Of a stretch of DNA of 64,000 bases, positions 44,089-54,881 are shown piece by piece (position 1 is the stretch's first letter; each line of letters opens with the position of its first letter). The notes under the pieces are model-generated. The model did not search any database. It saw only the letters and a list, made by a program, of their open reading frames with translations, and was not told where the DNA came from. Position numbers and translations under genes: made by a program. The stretch comes from Bradyrhizobium sp. in8p8 (GTDB lineage: Bacteria > Pseudomonadota > Alphaproteobacteria > Rhizobiales > Xanthobacteraceae), in contig NZ_AUGD01000005.1 of NCBI RefSeq assembly GCF_000426845.1, forward strand, positions 186,001 through 250,000. The letters are read 5' to 3'.

Positions 44089-44506
44089 ACATCAGCCGGC
44101 CTGTAAGCCGGGTTCTGTAGGGCACCGCCCGCTTGCGCGAACGATACGTGACGGCCATTCCTCTGGGACCGTGTTTGCACATGGCCTCGAGCAACCTACC
44201 CGGACGGCGGGCCTGACATCGCCCCGCGGCGTTATCGCTTGCGCGAACAGCCCGCTATGCCGTCCCTATTCGGTTTTGCTCCCGGTGGGGTTTGCCATGC
44301 CGGCCCCGTTGCCGGAACCGCGGTGCGCTCTTACCGCACCTTTTCACCCTTACTTCCTCGGAGGAGGAAGCGGTTCGTTCTCTGTGGCACTTTCCCTGGG
44401 GTCACCCCCGCCGGACGTTATCCGGCACCGCATGTCAAGGGAGCCCGGACTTTCCTCCCCGGCGGCCTTTCGGCACTTGCCGGAGCGGCCGTCCGGCCGA
44501 CTGACG
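44089..44506 (-). ncRNA. rnpB: RNase P RNA (class A)
   Basis: The minus strand carries the RNase P universally conserved blocks: GAGGAAAGTCCGGGCTCC near the 5' end, then GGGTGACCCCAGGGAAAGTGCCACAGAGA, and ACAGAACCCGGCTTACAGGCC at the 3' end. Spacing and the P4 pairing match bacterial type A. It processes tRNA 5' leaders. Ends are estimated from the conserved helices, not mapped exactly. Confidence 0.95.
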
Positions 44507-44606
44507 GAGTACGCATGGGGCTTCGTGACAGTCTCGTCAAGTCGAGATCGCGACGCGCCCAGCCGTCGCAAGAGCTCCCGTCATGATGCAGCGTTCGGCG
44601 ATCCCG

Positions 44607-45500
44607 TCACTTCGACGCGACACTTGTCGCGTCTTGCGGCAGACTTGCCAGCAGGGCCTGCAACGTCGACAGCGTTGAATGATCCGCGACGCCATCGAGT
44701 CGCGCCGGACGGAAATGACGCTGAAAGGCGGTGACGACTTCCATCGTCGCGGCGTCGTATTTGCCGTTCAGCGGCACGCCATAGCCATATCTGGCCAGCG
44801 CCTGCTGCAGGCTCAGCACGGCGTCGCTGATGGTGCCGAGCATCAGAGTTTCGCCCCGGACGATAGGCGCTGGCGTGACCCAGTGGCCGACGCCGGAATT
44901 GGCCAGCGAATGCCACGGAAACTTTTCGCCGGGGTCCTTCTTGCGGGCGGGCGCGACGTCGGAATGGCCGAGCACCCGGTGGGCCGGCACCTTGCGGCGG
45001 AGCATGATGCCGCGGCACAGCGCGATCACGGCCGCGATCTGGCGCAGCGGAAACTCCGGATAGCCCCAATCATGTCCGCGATTGATGATCTCGACGCCGA
45101 TCGAGCACGAGTTGATGTCGTCCTCGCCGGCCCAGGAGGAGACGCCTGCGTGCCAGGCGCGCTTGGCCTCGGGTACGCATTGCACGATACGGCCGTCCTC
45201 CAGCACGACGTAATGCGCCGACACTTCAGTGCCCGCCGTGCACAGCCGCGCCAGCGCGCCTTCGACATCGGGCATGCCGGTGTAATGCAGCACGATCATA
45301 TCGGGCTGCCGTCCCTTGTTGCGCTCGCCGTAATTGGGCGACGGAATGATGTCCGAGACGATCGAGGAGTCGGGTTCGAACGTCCGCACGTTCGCCACGG
45401 TCTTGGGAACCGGGAGAACGCGGGGACGCTTCGAATCAGATCCAGACGGCGTGGACGAACCGGACGGCATAAACAGCTCAAGTGGATGGAGAGCGGGCAA
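44607..45500 (-). CDS. N-acetylmuramoyl-L-alanine amidase with PG-binding domain
   Basis: A 297-residue protein that cuts the lactoyl-peptide bond of peptidoglycan or muropeptides. The amidase_2 domain spans about 50-200 with zinc-site residues in IVLHYTGM, the AWHAGVSSW loop and GHSDVAPARKKDPG. A peptidoglycan-binding domain (about 225-285) follows. There is no signal peptide, as in AmiD/AmpD-like cytosolic or late-exported enzymes. An in-frame ATG at 45470 is an alternative start. Confidence 0.9.
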   Translation of the reverse strand: MPALHPLELFMPSGSSTPSGSDSKRPRVLPVPKTVANVRTFEPDSSIVSDIIPSPNYGERNKGRQPDMIVLHYTGMPDVEGALARLCTAGTEVSAHYVVLEDGRIVQCVPEAKRAWHAGVSSWAGEDDINSCSIGVEIINRGHDWGYPEFPLRQIAAVIALCRGIMLRRKVPAHRVLGHSDVAPARKKDPGEKFPWHSLANSGVGHWVTPAPIVRGETLMLGTISDAVLSLQQALARYGYGVPLNGKYDAATMEVVTAFQRHFRPARLDGVADHSTLSTLQALLASLPQDATSVASK

Positions 45501-45907
45501 GCGCTTCTCTTTACTATTCCTTTACCGTCCATCGCGCGCAATCGCGCGGCGCGGTTAACGGATTCATTTTGGCGATGTGTGTGGATGAAGCATCACCCTT
45601 TCTTCACCTTTCCACTTGTGACGAGTCGAGCAACGCTTTCTTAACGCTAAGGACCGTTACTGAGGGATGAAGAGCCGACCCGCGTCCGGAGGCGGCCAAA
45701 GCGTATTTGGCTCGAAATCCCATGGCTGCCCGACAAATTCTGCTGGGAACACTGGGTTTGCGGCCCGGGACGATCGGGCTTGGTAACCATGCTGGACAAG
45801 GGGTTTGTCGTGGAACCGCCGCGACGCGCAATCATTCGAGGCGTTATGGGCTTGTTCCACGCCGATCTCGCTTGGGTGTCAGGCTTGGCGATCCTCAGGT
45901 CACGCGC
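45501..45907. other. Intergenic region upstream of rsmH
   Basis: A 407-base region between the divergent amidase and rsmH genes. No convincing protein fits: in particular a mraZ gene (about 145 residues), which often starts dcw clusters, is not there. The AT-rich stretch around 45490-45660 probably holds the cluster promoters (for example TTGTGACGAG and TTCTTAACG) but no clean sigma-70 pair was found. Confidence 0.5.
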
Positions 45908-46897
45908 ATGAGCTCGACTCCTCATGTTCCCGTTCTTGGCCGTGAGGCCGTCGCGTATCTCGCTCCGCGCGAGGGCGGCGTCTACGTCGACACCACTTTT
46001 GGTGCCGGCGGCTATAGCCGTGCGATTCTGGACGTGCCGGGAACCCGACTCATCGCCATCGATCGCGACCGCACCGCGATTGCCGGTGGTGCCGAGCTAG
46101 TCAAGAGTTCCGCCGGAAGGCTGACGCTGGTCGAGGACCGTTTCTCCCACCTTGCCGACGTCTGCGCTTCGCTCGGCGTCGAGACCATCGACGGTGTCGT
46201 GATGGATGTCGGCGTGTCCTCGATGCAGCTCGACCAGGCCGGCCGCGGCTTCTCGTTCCGTCTCGACGGTCCGCTCGACATGCGGATGGGGCAGACAGGG
46301 CCGACTGCGGCGGACGTCGTCGCGCGCGCCTCCGAAAGCGATCTTGCCGACATCATCTATCTCTTCGGCGAGGAGCGGCATTCGCGCCGCATCGCCCGCG
46401 CCATCGTCGCGGACCGTCAGGAGACCCCGTTCACGACCACGCGCGCGCTTGCTGATCTCGTCGGCAGGGTCGTGCGGTCGAAGCCCGGGGACATTCACCC
46501 GGCGACGCGGACGTTCCAGGCACTGCGCATCTTCGTCAACGAGGAGCTCGAGGAACTCCAGACGGCGCTCGCCGCGGCCGAGCGCGTCCTCAAGCCCGGT
46601 GGTCGCCTCGTCGTCGTCTCGTTCCATTCGCTGGAAGACCGCATCGTCAAGAATTTCCTCGGCGAGCGTTCCAAGACGGGCGGCGGTTCGCGGCATCTGC
46701 CGGAAGTTGCCCAGATCGCGCCGAGCTTCCAGCTGCTGACGCGGCGGCCGGTCGTCGCCGGCGAGGACGAGGTGGCGCAAAATCCGCGCGCACGCTCCGC
46801 AAAGCTGCGCGCCGCCGAGCGCACTTCGGCGCCGGCGCACGCGACCGACGGGGCATCGTCCTGGCCGAAACTCTCGGACGTGATGAGGGGCGGCTAG
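45908..46897 (+). CDS. rsmH: 16S rRNA (cytosine1402-N4)-methyltransferase RsmH
   Basis: A 329-residue SAM methyltransferase of the ribosomal decoding region, at its usual place as first gene of the dcw cluster. [46 protein letters not shown] and the C-terminal [13 protein letters not shown] are the family blocks. The ATG at 45908 is the family start; longer in-frame extensions are possible. ftsL starts 3 bases after its stop. Confidence 0.97.
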   Translation: MSSTPHVPVLGREAVAYLAPREGGVYVDTTFGAGGYSRAILDVPGTRLIAIDRDRTAIAGGAELVKSSAGRLTLVEDRFSHLADVCASLGVETIDGVVMDVGVSSMQLDQAGRGFSFRLDGPLDMRMGQTGPTAADVVARASESDLADIIYLFGEERHSRRIARAIVADRQETPFTTTRALADLVGRVVRSKPGDIHPATRTFQALRIFVNEELEELQTALAAAERVLKPGGRLVVVSFHSLEDRIVKNFLGERSKTGGGSRHLPEVAQIAPSFQLLTRRPVVAGEDEVAQNPRARSAKLRAAERTSAPAHATDGASSWPKLSDVMRGG

Positions 46898-46900
46898 CGC

Positions 46901-47293
46901 ATGCGCATCATCCACCTCCTCGTCATCGGCGCGCTGATCTTCGCGGCGGCCCATGTCTACCGGATCAAGATGGACTCCACCGCGCGCACCGAAAAGGTAC
47001 TGCGTCTGCGTGCGGAGATCCGCGAGGAGCGCGACGCGATCGCGGCACTGCGGGCCGAGTGGGCCAAGCTCGATGCCCCGCATCGCCTGCAGGGCCTGTC
47101 CGACCGGCATCTGCACCTCAAGCCGGTCAATGGCACGCAATACGACTCGCTGAAGAATCTGCCGGAGCGCCCGCTACGGATGTTCAGGCCGGGCGAGCCC
47201 GATCCGATCGGGGCCATGCTCAACGCCATCGAAGCCGCTAGCGACCCTGACACGGTGACCGGCTCCGTGCCTCAACCCGAGGACAGGCAATGA
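46901..47293 (+). CDS. ftsL: Cell division protein FtsL
   Basis: A 130-residue bitopic division protein: a short cytoplasmic start, a membrane helix at about 4-20 and a periplasmic coiled coil (ARTEKVLRLRAEIREERDAIAALRAEW), joined to an alphaproteobacterial extension with DRHLHLKPV. It bridges FtsQ/FtsB to FtsI and FtsW. It starts 3 bases after rsmH and overlaps ftsI by ATGA. Confidence 0.9.
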   Translation: MRIIHLLVIGALIFAAAHVYRIKMDSTARTEKVLRLRAEIREERDAIAALRAEWAKLDAPHRLQGLSDRHLHLKPVNGTQYDSLKNLPERPLRMFRPGEPDPIGAMLNAIEAASDPDTVTGSVPQPEDRQ

Positions 47294-49044
47294 GCCCTGC
47301 AACGCCTGCAAGATCGACCGAGAAGTCGAATGAACCCTGGCGGCAGCGGCTGATCCGCAGCGTGCTGTACGGGCGCAATGTCGATCGCACCGCCAAGGCG
47401 CGCGCGCGCGTGGGACTTGCGATGGTCGCCTTCGCCTCGATCTACGCCTTGATCGGAGGCCGGCTCGTGATGTTCGCGATCGGCGCCGACGCCCACGGGG
47501 CGCGCCGCGCCGCGGCGCAGGAGGTGGTTGCGACCGCTCGGCCCGACATCGTCGACCGCAACGGTGCCATTCTGGCGACGGACGTCAAGGCGGCGAGCCT
47601 CTTCGGCGAGCCGCGTCGCATCATCGACAAGGATGAGGCGATCGAGCTCCTGACCGCGACCATTCCCGACCTCGACGAGGCCGAGGTGCGCGAGCGCCTG
47701 AAGACGCGCAAGGGCTTCGTCTGGCTGAAGCGCGAGGTGACGCCGGCGCAGCAGCAGGCCGTCCACAAGCTCGGCATTCCAGGCATCGGCTTCCTGCGTG
47801 AGAACAAGCGCGTCTATCCGACCGGCAACGAGGTCGCCCACCTCATCGGTCTCGTGAATATCGACAACCAGGGCATTGCCGGCCTGGAGAAGTGGCTCGA
47901 CAATCAGGGACTGGCCGATCTTCACCGCGCCGGCTTTGCCACCGACCGCCTGCAGAAGCCGATCGAGCTTTCGGTCGATTTGCGCGTCGAGCACGCGCTG
48001 CGCGACGAACTGCTCAAGGCCAAGGACAAGTTCCACGCCAAGGCCGCTTCCGGCCTCGTCTCCAACGTCAAGACGGGAGAAATCGTGGCGATGGTGTCCC
48101 TGCCGGATTTCGATCCCAACAATCCGAAGGAAGCGCACGACCCGGATCGCATCAACCGCCTGACCACCGGCGTGTACGAGATGGGCTCCACCTTCAAGGC
48201 GTTCACGCTGGCGATGGGCCTGGATTCCGGGAAGATCAATCTGAACTCGATGTGGGATGCGCGCGGGAACCTGCACTACGGCAAGTTCACGATTCACGAC
48301 AGTCATCCGCTCGGGCGCTTCATCAACACCAAGGAAGTGTTCACCTACTCGTCCAATATCGGCGCGGCGCGCATCGCGCTCAACCAGGGCGTCGAGGCGC
48401 ACAAGGCGTTCCTCGCCAAAATGGGCCAGACGACGCGGCTGCGTACCGAATTGCCCGAGAGCGCGGCGCCGCTGCTGCCGCGACGCTGGAGCGAGCTGAA
48501 CACCGTCACCGCCGCGTTCGGCCAGGGGCTCTCGGTGGCACCGCTGCAGGCCGTGATGGGCATCAACGCGCTGGTGAACGGCGGCTATTTGATTCCGCCG
48601 ACATTCTTGAAGCGCAGCGAAGCCGAAGCCATGGCGATGGCCAAGCGCGTGATCAAGCCGGACACCAGCGACAAGATGCGGTTTCTGATGAGGCTCAATG
48701 CCGAAGTCGGCTCTGCGAGAAAGGCAGATGTCAAAGGTTATTACGTTGGCGGCAAGACCGGCACGTCGGAGAAGGTCGTGAACGGGCGCTATGCCAAGAA
48801 GCGCGTGCTCAATTCCTTTACCGCCGTCCTGCCCTGCGACGATCCTAAATATCACGTCCTGATCATGCTGGACGAGCCGCAGGCGCTGCCCGAAACGCAT
48901 GGTTTCATCACCTCGGGCTGGAACGCGGTGCCGACCGGCGGAAAGGTGATCGAGCGGATCGCGCCGCTTCTGGGCATCGAGCCGCGGTTTGAGCTGCCTC
49001 CGGCCGAACGCCTTATTCTTGCAGCATCCAGGACAACCCAGTAA
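47290..49044 (+). CDS. ftsI: Septal transpeptidase FtsI (PBP3)
   Basis: A 584-residue penicillin-binding protein for septal crosslinking. A membrane helix lies at about 41-63. The three active-site motifs are S300-T-F-K303 (MGSTFKAF), S354-S-N (SSNIG) and K489-T-G (GGKTGTSEK). The N-terminal pedestal and the anchor match class B PBPs. The ATG overlaps the ftsL stop. Confidence 0.97.
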   Translation: MSPATPARSTEKSNEPWRQRLIRSVLYGRNVDRTAKARARVGLAMVAFASIYALIGGRLVMFAIGADAHGARRAAAQEVVATARPDIVDRNGAILATDVKAASLFGEPRRIIDKDEAIELLTATIPDLDEAEVRERLKTRKGFVWLKREVTPAQQQAVHKLGIPGIGFLRENKRVYPTGNEVAHLIGLVNIDNQGIAGLEKWLDNQGLADLHRAGFATDRLQKPIELSVDLRVEHALRDELLKAKDKFHAKAASGLVSNVKTGEIVAMVSLPDFDPNNPKEAHDPDRINRLTTGVYEMGSTFKAFTLAMGLDSGKINLNSMWDARGNLHYGKFTIHDSHPLGRFINTKEVFTYSSNIGAARIALNQGVEAHKAFLAKMGQTTRLRTELPESAAPLLPRRWSELNTVTAAFGQGLSVAPLQAVMGINALVNGGYLIPPTFLKRSEAEAMAMAKRVIKPDTSDKMRFLMRLNAEVGSARKADVKGYYVGGKTGTSEKVVNGRYAKKRVLNSFTAVLPCDDPKYHVLIMLDEPQALPETHGFITSGWNAVPTGGKVIERIAPLLGIEPRFELPPAERLILAASRTTQ

Positions 49045-49127
49045 TCAACCGGGATGGCCATCGCCCCTGCTGAGTCGGAATTCCTCGGGAATCGGCCTTC
49101 CGGCAGGGGCATGTCGACTGGAAGACC

Positions 49128-50600
49128 ATGAAGCTGCGCGACCTCTTAGGCCAGGATGTTCTTGGCCATGATGCCGCCATCGAGCCCGCTGTTGCGGGGC
49201 TCGAGGTGGGCGGGCTTGCGCTCGACAGCCGCGTGGTCAAGCCGGGTGATCTGTTTTTCGCGCTTGCGGGCAGCAAGACCGACGGCGCGCGCTTCATCGA
49301 CGCCGCAATTGCCGCTGGCGCGATCGCAATCGTTGGCGATCATGCGCCTGCGGCGACGAAGGTGCCGTTCATCGCGGCGGCCAATCCGCGCCGCGCGCTG
49401 GCGCTGGCTGCGGCAAGGTTCTTCCCGGCGCAGCCCGCCACGATTGCCGCGGTGACCGGAACCAGCGGCAAGACCTCGGTCGCAGCGTTCACACGTCAGA
49501 TCTGGGAGCGGCTGGGGCATGCCTCCGCAAGCATCGGCACCATCGGCCTCGTCTCGTCCAAACGCACCGTCTACGGCTCGCTGACGACGCCCGATCCGAT
49601 CGCGCTGCACCGGCAGATCGATGAGATCGCGCGCGAGGGCGTCACGCATCTCGCCTTCGAGGCGTCGTCGCACGGGCTCGACCAGTACCGCCTCGACGGC
49701 GTCCGCGTCTCCGCCGGCGGTTTCACCAACCTCTCGCGCGACCACATGGATTACCATCCGACCGTTGCGCATTATCTCGCGGCCAAACTCCGCTTGTTCC
49801 GCGAGTTGGTGCCGCCGGGTGGCGCCGCGGTGATTTCGGCCGATCATGATTGCTCGACCGAAGCGATCGAGGCGGCGAAGGCGCGCGGCCTGCGCGTGAT
49901 GGCGGTGGGCCGCAACGGCGATGCGGCAGGCGAGGGCATCCGTCTCACCGAGGCCGTGGTCGAAGGTTTCTCGCAAAAGCTCACGCTCGAGCATCGCGGC
50001 AAGCGCTTTGCCGTCCGGCTGCCGCTGGTCGGCGCATTCCAGATCGAGAACGCGCTGGTCTCGGCCGGCCTTGCGATCGGCACCGGCAGCGATGCCGCAA
50101 ACGTGTTTGCGTGCCTCGAACATCTCGAAGGCGCCAAGGGCCGGCTCGAACGCGTCGGTGAGCGCAACGGCGCGCCGATCTTCGTCGACTACGCGCACAA
50201 GCCGGATGCGCTCGCGAAGGCGCTGCAGGCGCTGCGTCCCTATGCCAAGCGCAGGCTGGTCGTCGTGTTCGGCGCCGGCGGGGACCGCGATGCCGGCAAG
50301 CGTCCGATCATGGGCGAGATCGCGGCCGAAAACGCCGACGGCGTCATCATCACCGACGACAATCCGCGCAGCGAGAAGCCGGAAGCCATCCGCGCCGCGA
50401 TCCTCGCCACCGCGAAGGGCGCCCGCGAGATCGGCGACCGCACTGCTGCGATCCGCGCTGCGATCGAGGACTTGCAGGAGGGCGATGCATTGCTGATTGC
50501 CGGCAAGGGCCACGAGACCGGACAGATCGTCGGCACGGAGGTTCTGCCCTTCAGTGATCACGAGGCGGTTGCCGCCGCATTAGCGTCGAGGGTTGTATGA
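49128..50600 (+). CDS. murE: UDP-MurNAc-tripeptide ligase MurE (meso-DAP adding)
   Basis: A 490-residue ATP-dependent ligase that adds the third residue of the stem peptide. The P-loop is GTSGKTS (111-117). DNPR (411-414) is the signature for meso-diaminopimelate specificity as against lysine, so the cell has DAP-type peptidoglycan. ftsI ends 83 bases upstream. murF starts with ATGA overlap. Confidence 0.97.
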   Translation: MKLRDLLGQDVLGHDAAIEPAVAGLEVGGLALDSRVVKPGDLFFALAGSKTDGARFIDAAIAAGAIAIVGDHAPAATKVPFIAAANPRRALALAAARFFPAQPATIAAVTGTSGKTSVAAFTRQIWERLGHASASIGTIGLVSSKRTVYGSLTTPDPIALHRQIDEIAREGVTHLAFEASSHGLDQYRLDGVRVSAGGFTNLSRDHMDYHPTVAHYLAAKLRLFRELVPPGGAAVISADHDCSTEAIEAAKARGLRVMAVGRNGDAAGEGIRLTEAVVEGFSQKLTLEHRGKRFAVRLPLVGAFQIENALVSAGLAIGTGSDAANVFACLEHLEGAKGRLERVGERNGAPIFVDYAHKPDALAKALQALRPYAKRRLVVVFGAGGDRDAGKRPIMGEIAAENADGVIITDDNPRSEKPEAIRAAILATAKGAREIGDRTAAIRAAIEDLQEGDALLIAGKGHETGQIVGTEVLPFSDHEAVAAALASRVV

Positions 50601-51979
50601 GCGCGCCAATATGGACGATTGCCGAAGTCGCGCGAGCGCTTGGCGCTACCGGATCGTTTCCGGACGTGCCCATTGACTTCGTCACGCAGGACAGCCGCCT
50701 GGTGAAGCCGGGCAGCCTGTTCGTCGCGCTGAGCGGGACGCCGAGCGGCGGCTTCGTCTCCGCCTTCGCCAGCGCGCGCGATGGCTGGGAGTTCGCCGAC
50801 AAGGCCGAAGCCGCAGGCGCGGTCGCGATGATCGTGCCGCACGAGATCCCAGGCATCCGCGTTCCGCAGATCGTCGTGGAGGATACGCTGATCGATGGCC
50901 TGTGGCGCCTTGCACGTGCCGCACGCGCGCGCTTCAAAGGGCCGGTGATCGGCCTCACCGGCAGCGCCGGCAAGACCAGCACCAAGGAGTTCCTGGCGGC
51001 CTATCCGAACGCCTATGCCAGCCCGTCGAGCTTCAACAATTTCTGGGGCGTGCCGCTGACGCTGTGCAATGCCAGGCGAGATGCCAGCCTTTGGGTCGTC
51101 GAGATGGGCATGAACCAGCAAGGCGAGATCGCGCGGCTCAGCGAGTTGACGCAGCCGACGGTCGCGCTGGTCGTCAACGTCCAGCCGGTGCATCTGGAAA
51201 AGCTCGGCTCGCTCGAGGCCATCAGGCGCGAGAAGGTGTCGATCTCGCTCGGCCTGCCCGAGAACGGTGTGCTGGTGCTGCCCGCCGGGCTCAAGGCGCC
51301 CGAGTGGAAGGGCAAGGTCGTGCGCTTCGGCGGCGAGCATGCCGAGGTGCACGAGGTCGCGCACGCGCCCCACGGCGAGAGCTGGCAGGTCGTCGCGGCG
51401 ATCGGCAAGAAGGAGATCGCCTTCAGCCTCACCCCTGGCGCGCCGCACCGGGTCCACAATGCGCTGGCCGCGCTCGCCGCCGTTCATGCTGCGCATCTCG
51501 ACGTTGCGACGCTGGCGATCAAGCTCGACCGCGTCGGCATCATGACCGGCCGAGGCGTCGAGCAGACCGTCGGTGATATCACCGTGATCGACGATAGCTT
51601 CAACGGCAATCCGGCCAGCGTGGCGGCTGCGCTGCAAAGTCTCCAGGCCCGCCACATGGGCGAGGGCCGCCGCGTCGCGGTTCTCGGCGACATGCTGGAG
51701 TTGGGCGAGGACGCACCAAGCTACCACGCCGGCCTCGCCAAATATCTCGACGGCATCGACGCCGTCTACTGCGTCGGCGCTCTGATGCGCCACCTCTATG
51801 ATGTGCTCCCGGCCGGCAAGGGCCTCGGCTGGCATGACGATCCCGCCACGCTGAAGCCCAGCGAGGTCGCGAGCCTGCTGAAGGCAGGCGACGTCGTGGT
51901 TGTCAAGGGCAGCAAGAAGATGTTCTGGGTCAACAAGTTTGTGCCGGGGCTGGTGGCCGCCTTGCAGGCAAAGGCGTAA
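50597..51979 (+). CDS. murF: UDP-MurNAc-pentapeptide ligase MurF
   Basis: A 460-residue ligase that adds D-Ala-D-Ala to UDP-MurNAc-tripeptide. The P-loop is GLTGSAGKTSTKE, followed by NNFWGVPLTLC and the central EMGMNQQGEI, DDSFNGNPASV of MurF. The start overlaps the murE stop. A 166-base gap with an AGGA ribosome site leads to mraY. Confidence 0.97.
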   Translation: MSAPIWTIAEVARALGATGSFPDVPIDFVTQDSRLVKPGSLFVALSGTPSGGFVSAFASARDGWEFADKAEAAGAVAMIVPHEIPGIRVPQIVVEDTLIDGLWRLARAARARFKGPVIGLTGSAGKTSTKEFLAAYPNAYASPSSFNNFWGVPLTLCNARRDASLWVVEMGMNQQGEIARLSELTQPTVALVVNVQPVHLEKLGSLEAIRREKVSISLGLPENGVLVLPAGLKAPEWKGKVVRFGGEHAEVHEVAHAPHGESWQVVAAIGKKEIAFSLTPGAPHRVHNALAALAAVHAAHLDVATLAIKLDRVGIMTGRGVEQTVGDITVIDDSFNGNPASVAAALQSLQARHMGEGRRVAVLGDMLELGEDAPSYHAGLAKYLDGIDAVYCVGALMRHLYDVLPAGKGLGWHDDPATLKPSEVASLLKAGDVVVVKGSKKMFWVNKFVPGLVAALQAKA

Positions 51980-52145
51980 ACTGCTTGGAAGGCGCCGTTC
52001 CCGAATCCCACCCTTGCGGCACCGAGCCGTGCGTTTCCTCCCAAGGTCGCGCTCGACCGATGATAAAGACCAGCGAATGCGTGTGAGGCACGAGGCCGAT
52101 ACAAGGCCAAGGCCGCGTGTGCAAAGGCGCCATAGGACCGTCTGA

Positions 52146-53249
52146 ATGTTTTACTGGCTGATCGAGCTCTCCAACACATTTCCGGGCTTCGGTGCCGTTC
52201 GCACCTTCCTGAACGTCTTCCGCTACATCACCTTCCGCACCGGCGGCGCCGTCGTCACCGGCGCGCTGTTCGTATTCTTGTTCGGGCCCTGGATCATCGA
52301 TCATCTGCGCATCCGCCAGGGCAAGGGCCAGCCGATCCGCACCGACGGTCCGCAGTCGCATCTCGCCAAGAAGGGCACGCCCACTATGGGCGGGCTGATG
52401 ATCCTGTCCGGCCTCACGGTCGGCACCGTGCTGTGGGCCAATCCGCTCAACCCCTATGTCTGGATCGTGCTGGCGGTGACGCTCGGCTTCGGCTTCGTCG
52501 GCTTCTACGACGATTACCTCAAGGTGACCAAGCAGACCACGACCGGATTCGGCAGCAAGCTCCGCCTGCTGATCGAGGCGGTGATCGCGCTGGTCGCCTG
52601 CTACGCCCTGGTGCGGCTGAACCGAGATCCCGCCTCGACAGCGCTGACGATTCCGTTCCTCAAGGACACCGTGCTGCATTTCGGATGGTTCTTCGTGGTG
52701 TTCGGCGCCTTCGTCATCGTCGGTGCCGGCAATGCGGTGAATCTCACGGACGGTCTGGACGGCCTCGCCATCGTGCCCGTGATGATCGCGACCGCGAGCT
52801 TTGCGATGATCGCCTATCTCGCCGGCAACGCGGTGTTCGCCGATTATCTGCAGATCAAATATGTCGCCGGTACCGGCGAGCTCGCGGTGCTGTGCGGCGC
52901 GCTACTCGGCGCCGGGCTCGGCTTCCTCTGGTTCAACGCGCCGCCAGCCTCGATCTTCATGGGCGACACGGGCTCGCTCGCGCTCGGCGGCATGCTCGGC
53001 GCCATCGCGGTCGCGGTGAAGCACGAGATCGTGCTCGCGGTGATCGGCGGCCTGTTCGTGCTGGAGGCGGTCTCCGTCATCGTCCAGGTCGTGTCGTTCA
53101 AGCTCACCGGCAAACGCATCTTCCGCATGGCGCCGATCCATCACCACTTCGAGCAGCTCGGCTGGACCGAGCCGCAGATCGTGATCCGCTTCTGGATCAT
53201 CTCTGTGATGCTGGCACTTGCCGGCTTGTCGACGCTGAAGCTGCGGTGA
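52146..53249 (+). CDS. mraY: Phospho-MurNAc-pentapeptide transferase MraY
   Basis: A 367-residue integral membrane transferase making lipid I on undecaprenyl phosphate. About ten helices are visible. The signature [12 protein letters not shown], the aspartates of [18 protein letters not shown] and the C-terminal APIHHHFE are all present. A family A repeat separates it from murD. Confidence 0.98.
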   Translation: MFYWLIELSNTFPGFGAVRTFLNVFRYITFRTGGAVVTGALFVFLFGPWIIDHLRIRQGKGQPIRTDGPQSHLAKKGTPTMGGLMILSGLTVGTVLWANPLNPYVWIVLAVTLGFGFVGFYDDYLKVTKQTTTGFGSKLRLLIEAVIALVACYALVRLNRDPASTALTIPFLKDTVLHFGWFFVVFGAFVIVGAGNAVNLTDGLDGLAIVPVMIATASFAMIAYLAGNAVFADYLQIKYVAGTGELAVLCGALLGAGLGFLWFNAPPASIFMGDTGSLALGGMLGAIAVAVKHEIVLAVIGGLFVLEAVSVIVQVVSFKLTGKRIFRMAPIHHHFEQLGWTEPQIVIRFWIISVMLALAGLSTLKLR

Positions 53250-53270
53250 AGATAGTGGCTGCCCAGGATC

Positions 53271-53346
53271 GTCATTCCGGACGACGCGAAGGGGCGATCC
53301 GGAATCCCGAGGTTCCGGGTTCGCGCTTCGCGCGCCCCGGAACGAC
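53271..53346. repeat. Palindromic intergenic repeat, family A copy 3
   Basis: Arms GTCATTCCGG (53271-53280) and CCGGAACGAC (53337-53346, one mismatch) enclose smaller GATCCGGAATCC/GGTTCCGGG pairings. It sits inside the dcw cluster, between mraY and murD. Confidence 0.8.
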
Positions 53347-53361
53347 GGAGGTGAATTCATC

Positions 53362-54762
53362 ATGATCCCCGTTACATCCTTCGCCGGCAAGACCGTCGCG
53401 GTGTTCGGCCTCGGCGGGTCCGGCATGGCGTCCTGTCATGCGCTGAAAGCGGGTGGAGCAGAGGTGATCGCCGCTGACGACAATGCGGAGAACATCGCCA
53501 AGGCCGTGCAGGCCGGTTTCATCACCGCCGATCTGCGCAGCGTCTCGTGGGCGAATTTTGCCGCGCTGGTGCTCGCACCGGGCGTGCCGCTCACCCATCC
53601 GGTGCCGCACTGGAGCGTGCTGAAGGCGCGCGAGGCGGGCTGTGAGGTGATCGGCGACATCGAGTTGTTCTGCCGCGAGCGGCGGCGGCATGCACCGGAC
53701 GCGCCGTTCGTCGCGATCACCGGCACCAATGGCAAGTCGACCACGACGGCGCTGATCGCGCATCTGACGAAAGTCGCCGGCTACGACACCCAGATGGGCG
53801 GCAATATCGGCACCGCGATCCTGTCGCTGGAGCCGCCGCGCATGGGCCGCGTCCACGTCATCGAGATGTCGTCGTACCAGATCGACCTCACGCCCTCGCT
53901 CGACCCTTCCGTCGGCATCCTGCTCAACGTCAGCGAAGACCATATCGACCGCCACGGCACGATCGAACATTACGCCGCGGTGAAGGAGCGCCTCGTCGCC
54001 GGTGTGCAGGCCGGCGGAACAGCCATCGTCGGCGTCGATGACGGCTTTTGCCGCGACATCGCCGACCGGCTCGACCGGGCCGGCAAGAATGTCGTGCGCA
54101 TCTCCGTCAAGAACCCGCTGGCGAGCGGAATCTATGTCGAGCATGGGAATATCGTTCTAGCCTCGGGCGGGGCCAGCAGCGAGGTCGCGGCGCTCGGCGG
54201 CATCGGCTCGCTGCGCGGCCTGCACAACGCGCAGAACGCCGCCTGTGCCGCCGCCGCCGCGCTTGCCATGGGCATCAGCCTCGATGTGCTGCAGGGCGGC
54301 CTCCGCAGCTTTCCCGGCCTTGCGCACCGCATGGAGCAGGTCGGCCGCCGCGGCAACGTGCTGTTCGTCAACGATTCCAAGGGCACCAACGCAGACGCCA
54401 CCGCGCATGCGCTGTCGTCCTTCGCCGACATCTTCTGGATCGCCGGCGGCAAGCCCAAGGCGGGCGGCATCACCAGTCTGACGGGCTTCTTCCCGCGCAT
54501 CCGCAAGGCCTATCTGATCGGCGAGGCCGCGCAGGAGTTTTCGGGCACGCTGGGCAGCGAGGTGCCGCACGAGATCAGCCAGACCCTCGATGTCGCGGTC
54601 GAGCATGCCGCGCGCGATGCGGAGGCCGCGGGTCTCACAGACGCGGTCGTGCTGCTGTCCCCCGCCTGCGCCTCCTTCGACCAGTACCGCAACTTCGAGA
54701 TCCGCGGCACCAAGTTCCGCGAGCTGGTGCAGGCGCTGCCGGGTGTGAAGCCGGTGGTGTAG
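53362..54762 (+). CDS. murD: UDP-MurNAc-L-alanine:D-glutamate ligase MurD
   Basis: A 466-residue cytoplasmic ligase adding D-Glu. [11 protein letters not shown] at the N-terminus, the P-loop [22 protein letters not shown], and the late [14 protein letters not shown] phrase are the MurD blocks. It starts 16 bases after a repeat. ftsW begins 119 bases downstream. Confidence 0.97.
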   Translation: MIPVTSFAGKTVAVFGLGGSGMASCHALKAGGAEVIAADDNAENIAKAVQAGFITADLRSVSWANFAALVLAPGVPLTHPVPHWSVLKAREAGCEVIGDIELFCRERRRHAPDAPFVAITGTNGKSTTTALIAHLTKVAGYDTQMGGNIGTAILSLEPPRMGRVHVIEMSSYQIDLTPSLDPSVGILLNVSEDHIDRHGTIEHYAAVKERLVAGVQAGGTAIVGVDDGFCRDIADRLDRAGKNVVRISVKNPLASGIYVEHGNIVLASGGASSEVAALGGIGSLRGLHNAQNAACAAAAALAMGISLDVLQGGLRSFPGLAHRMEQVGRRGNVLFVNDSKGTNADATAHALSSFADIFWIAGGKPKAGGITSLTGFFPRIRKAYLIGEAAQEFSGTLGSEVPHEISQTLDVAVEHAARDAEAAGLTDAVVLLSPACASFDQYRNFEIRGTKFRELVQALPGVKPVV

Positions 54763-54881
54763 GGCTGCATTGTCCCACCAGTTCGCTCTCCCTTCCATCT
54801 CCAAACATCCGCACTTCCTTAACCCTCCGGTAACCAACCTCGGCGACCAATGGACGGACCTCTGTCCGAAAGCGGCCGCCC

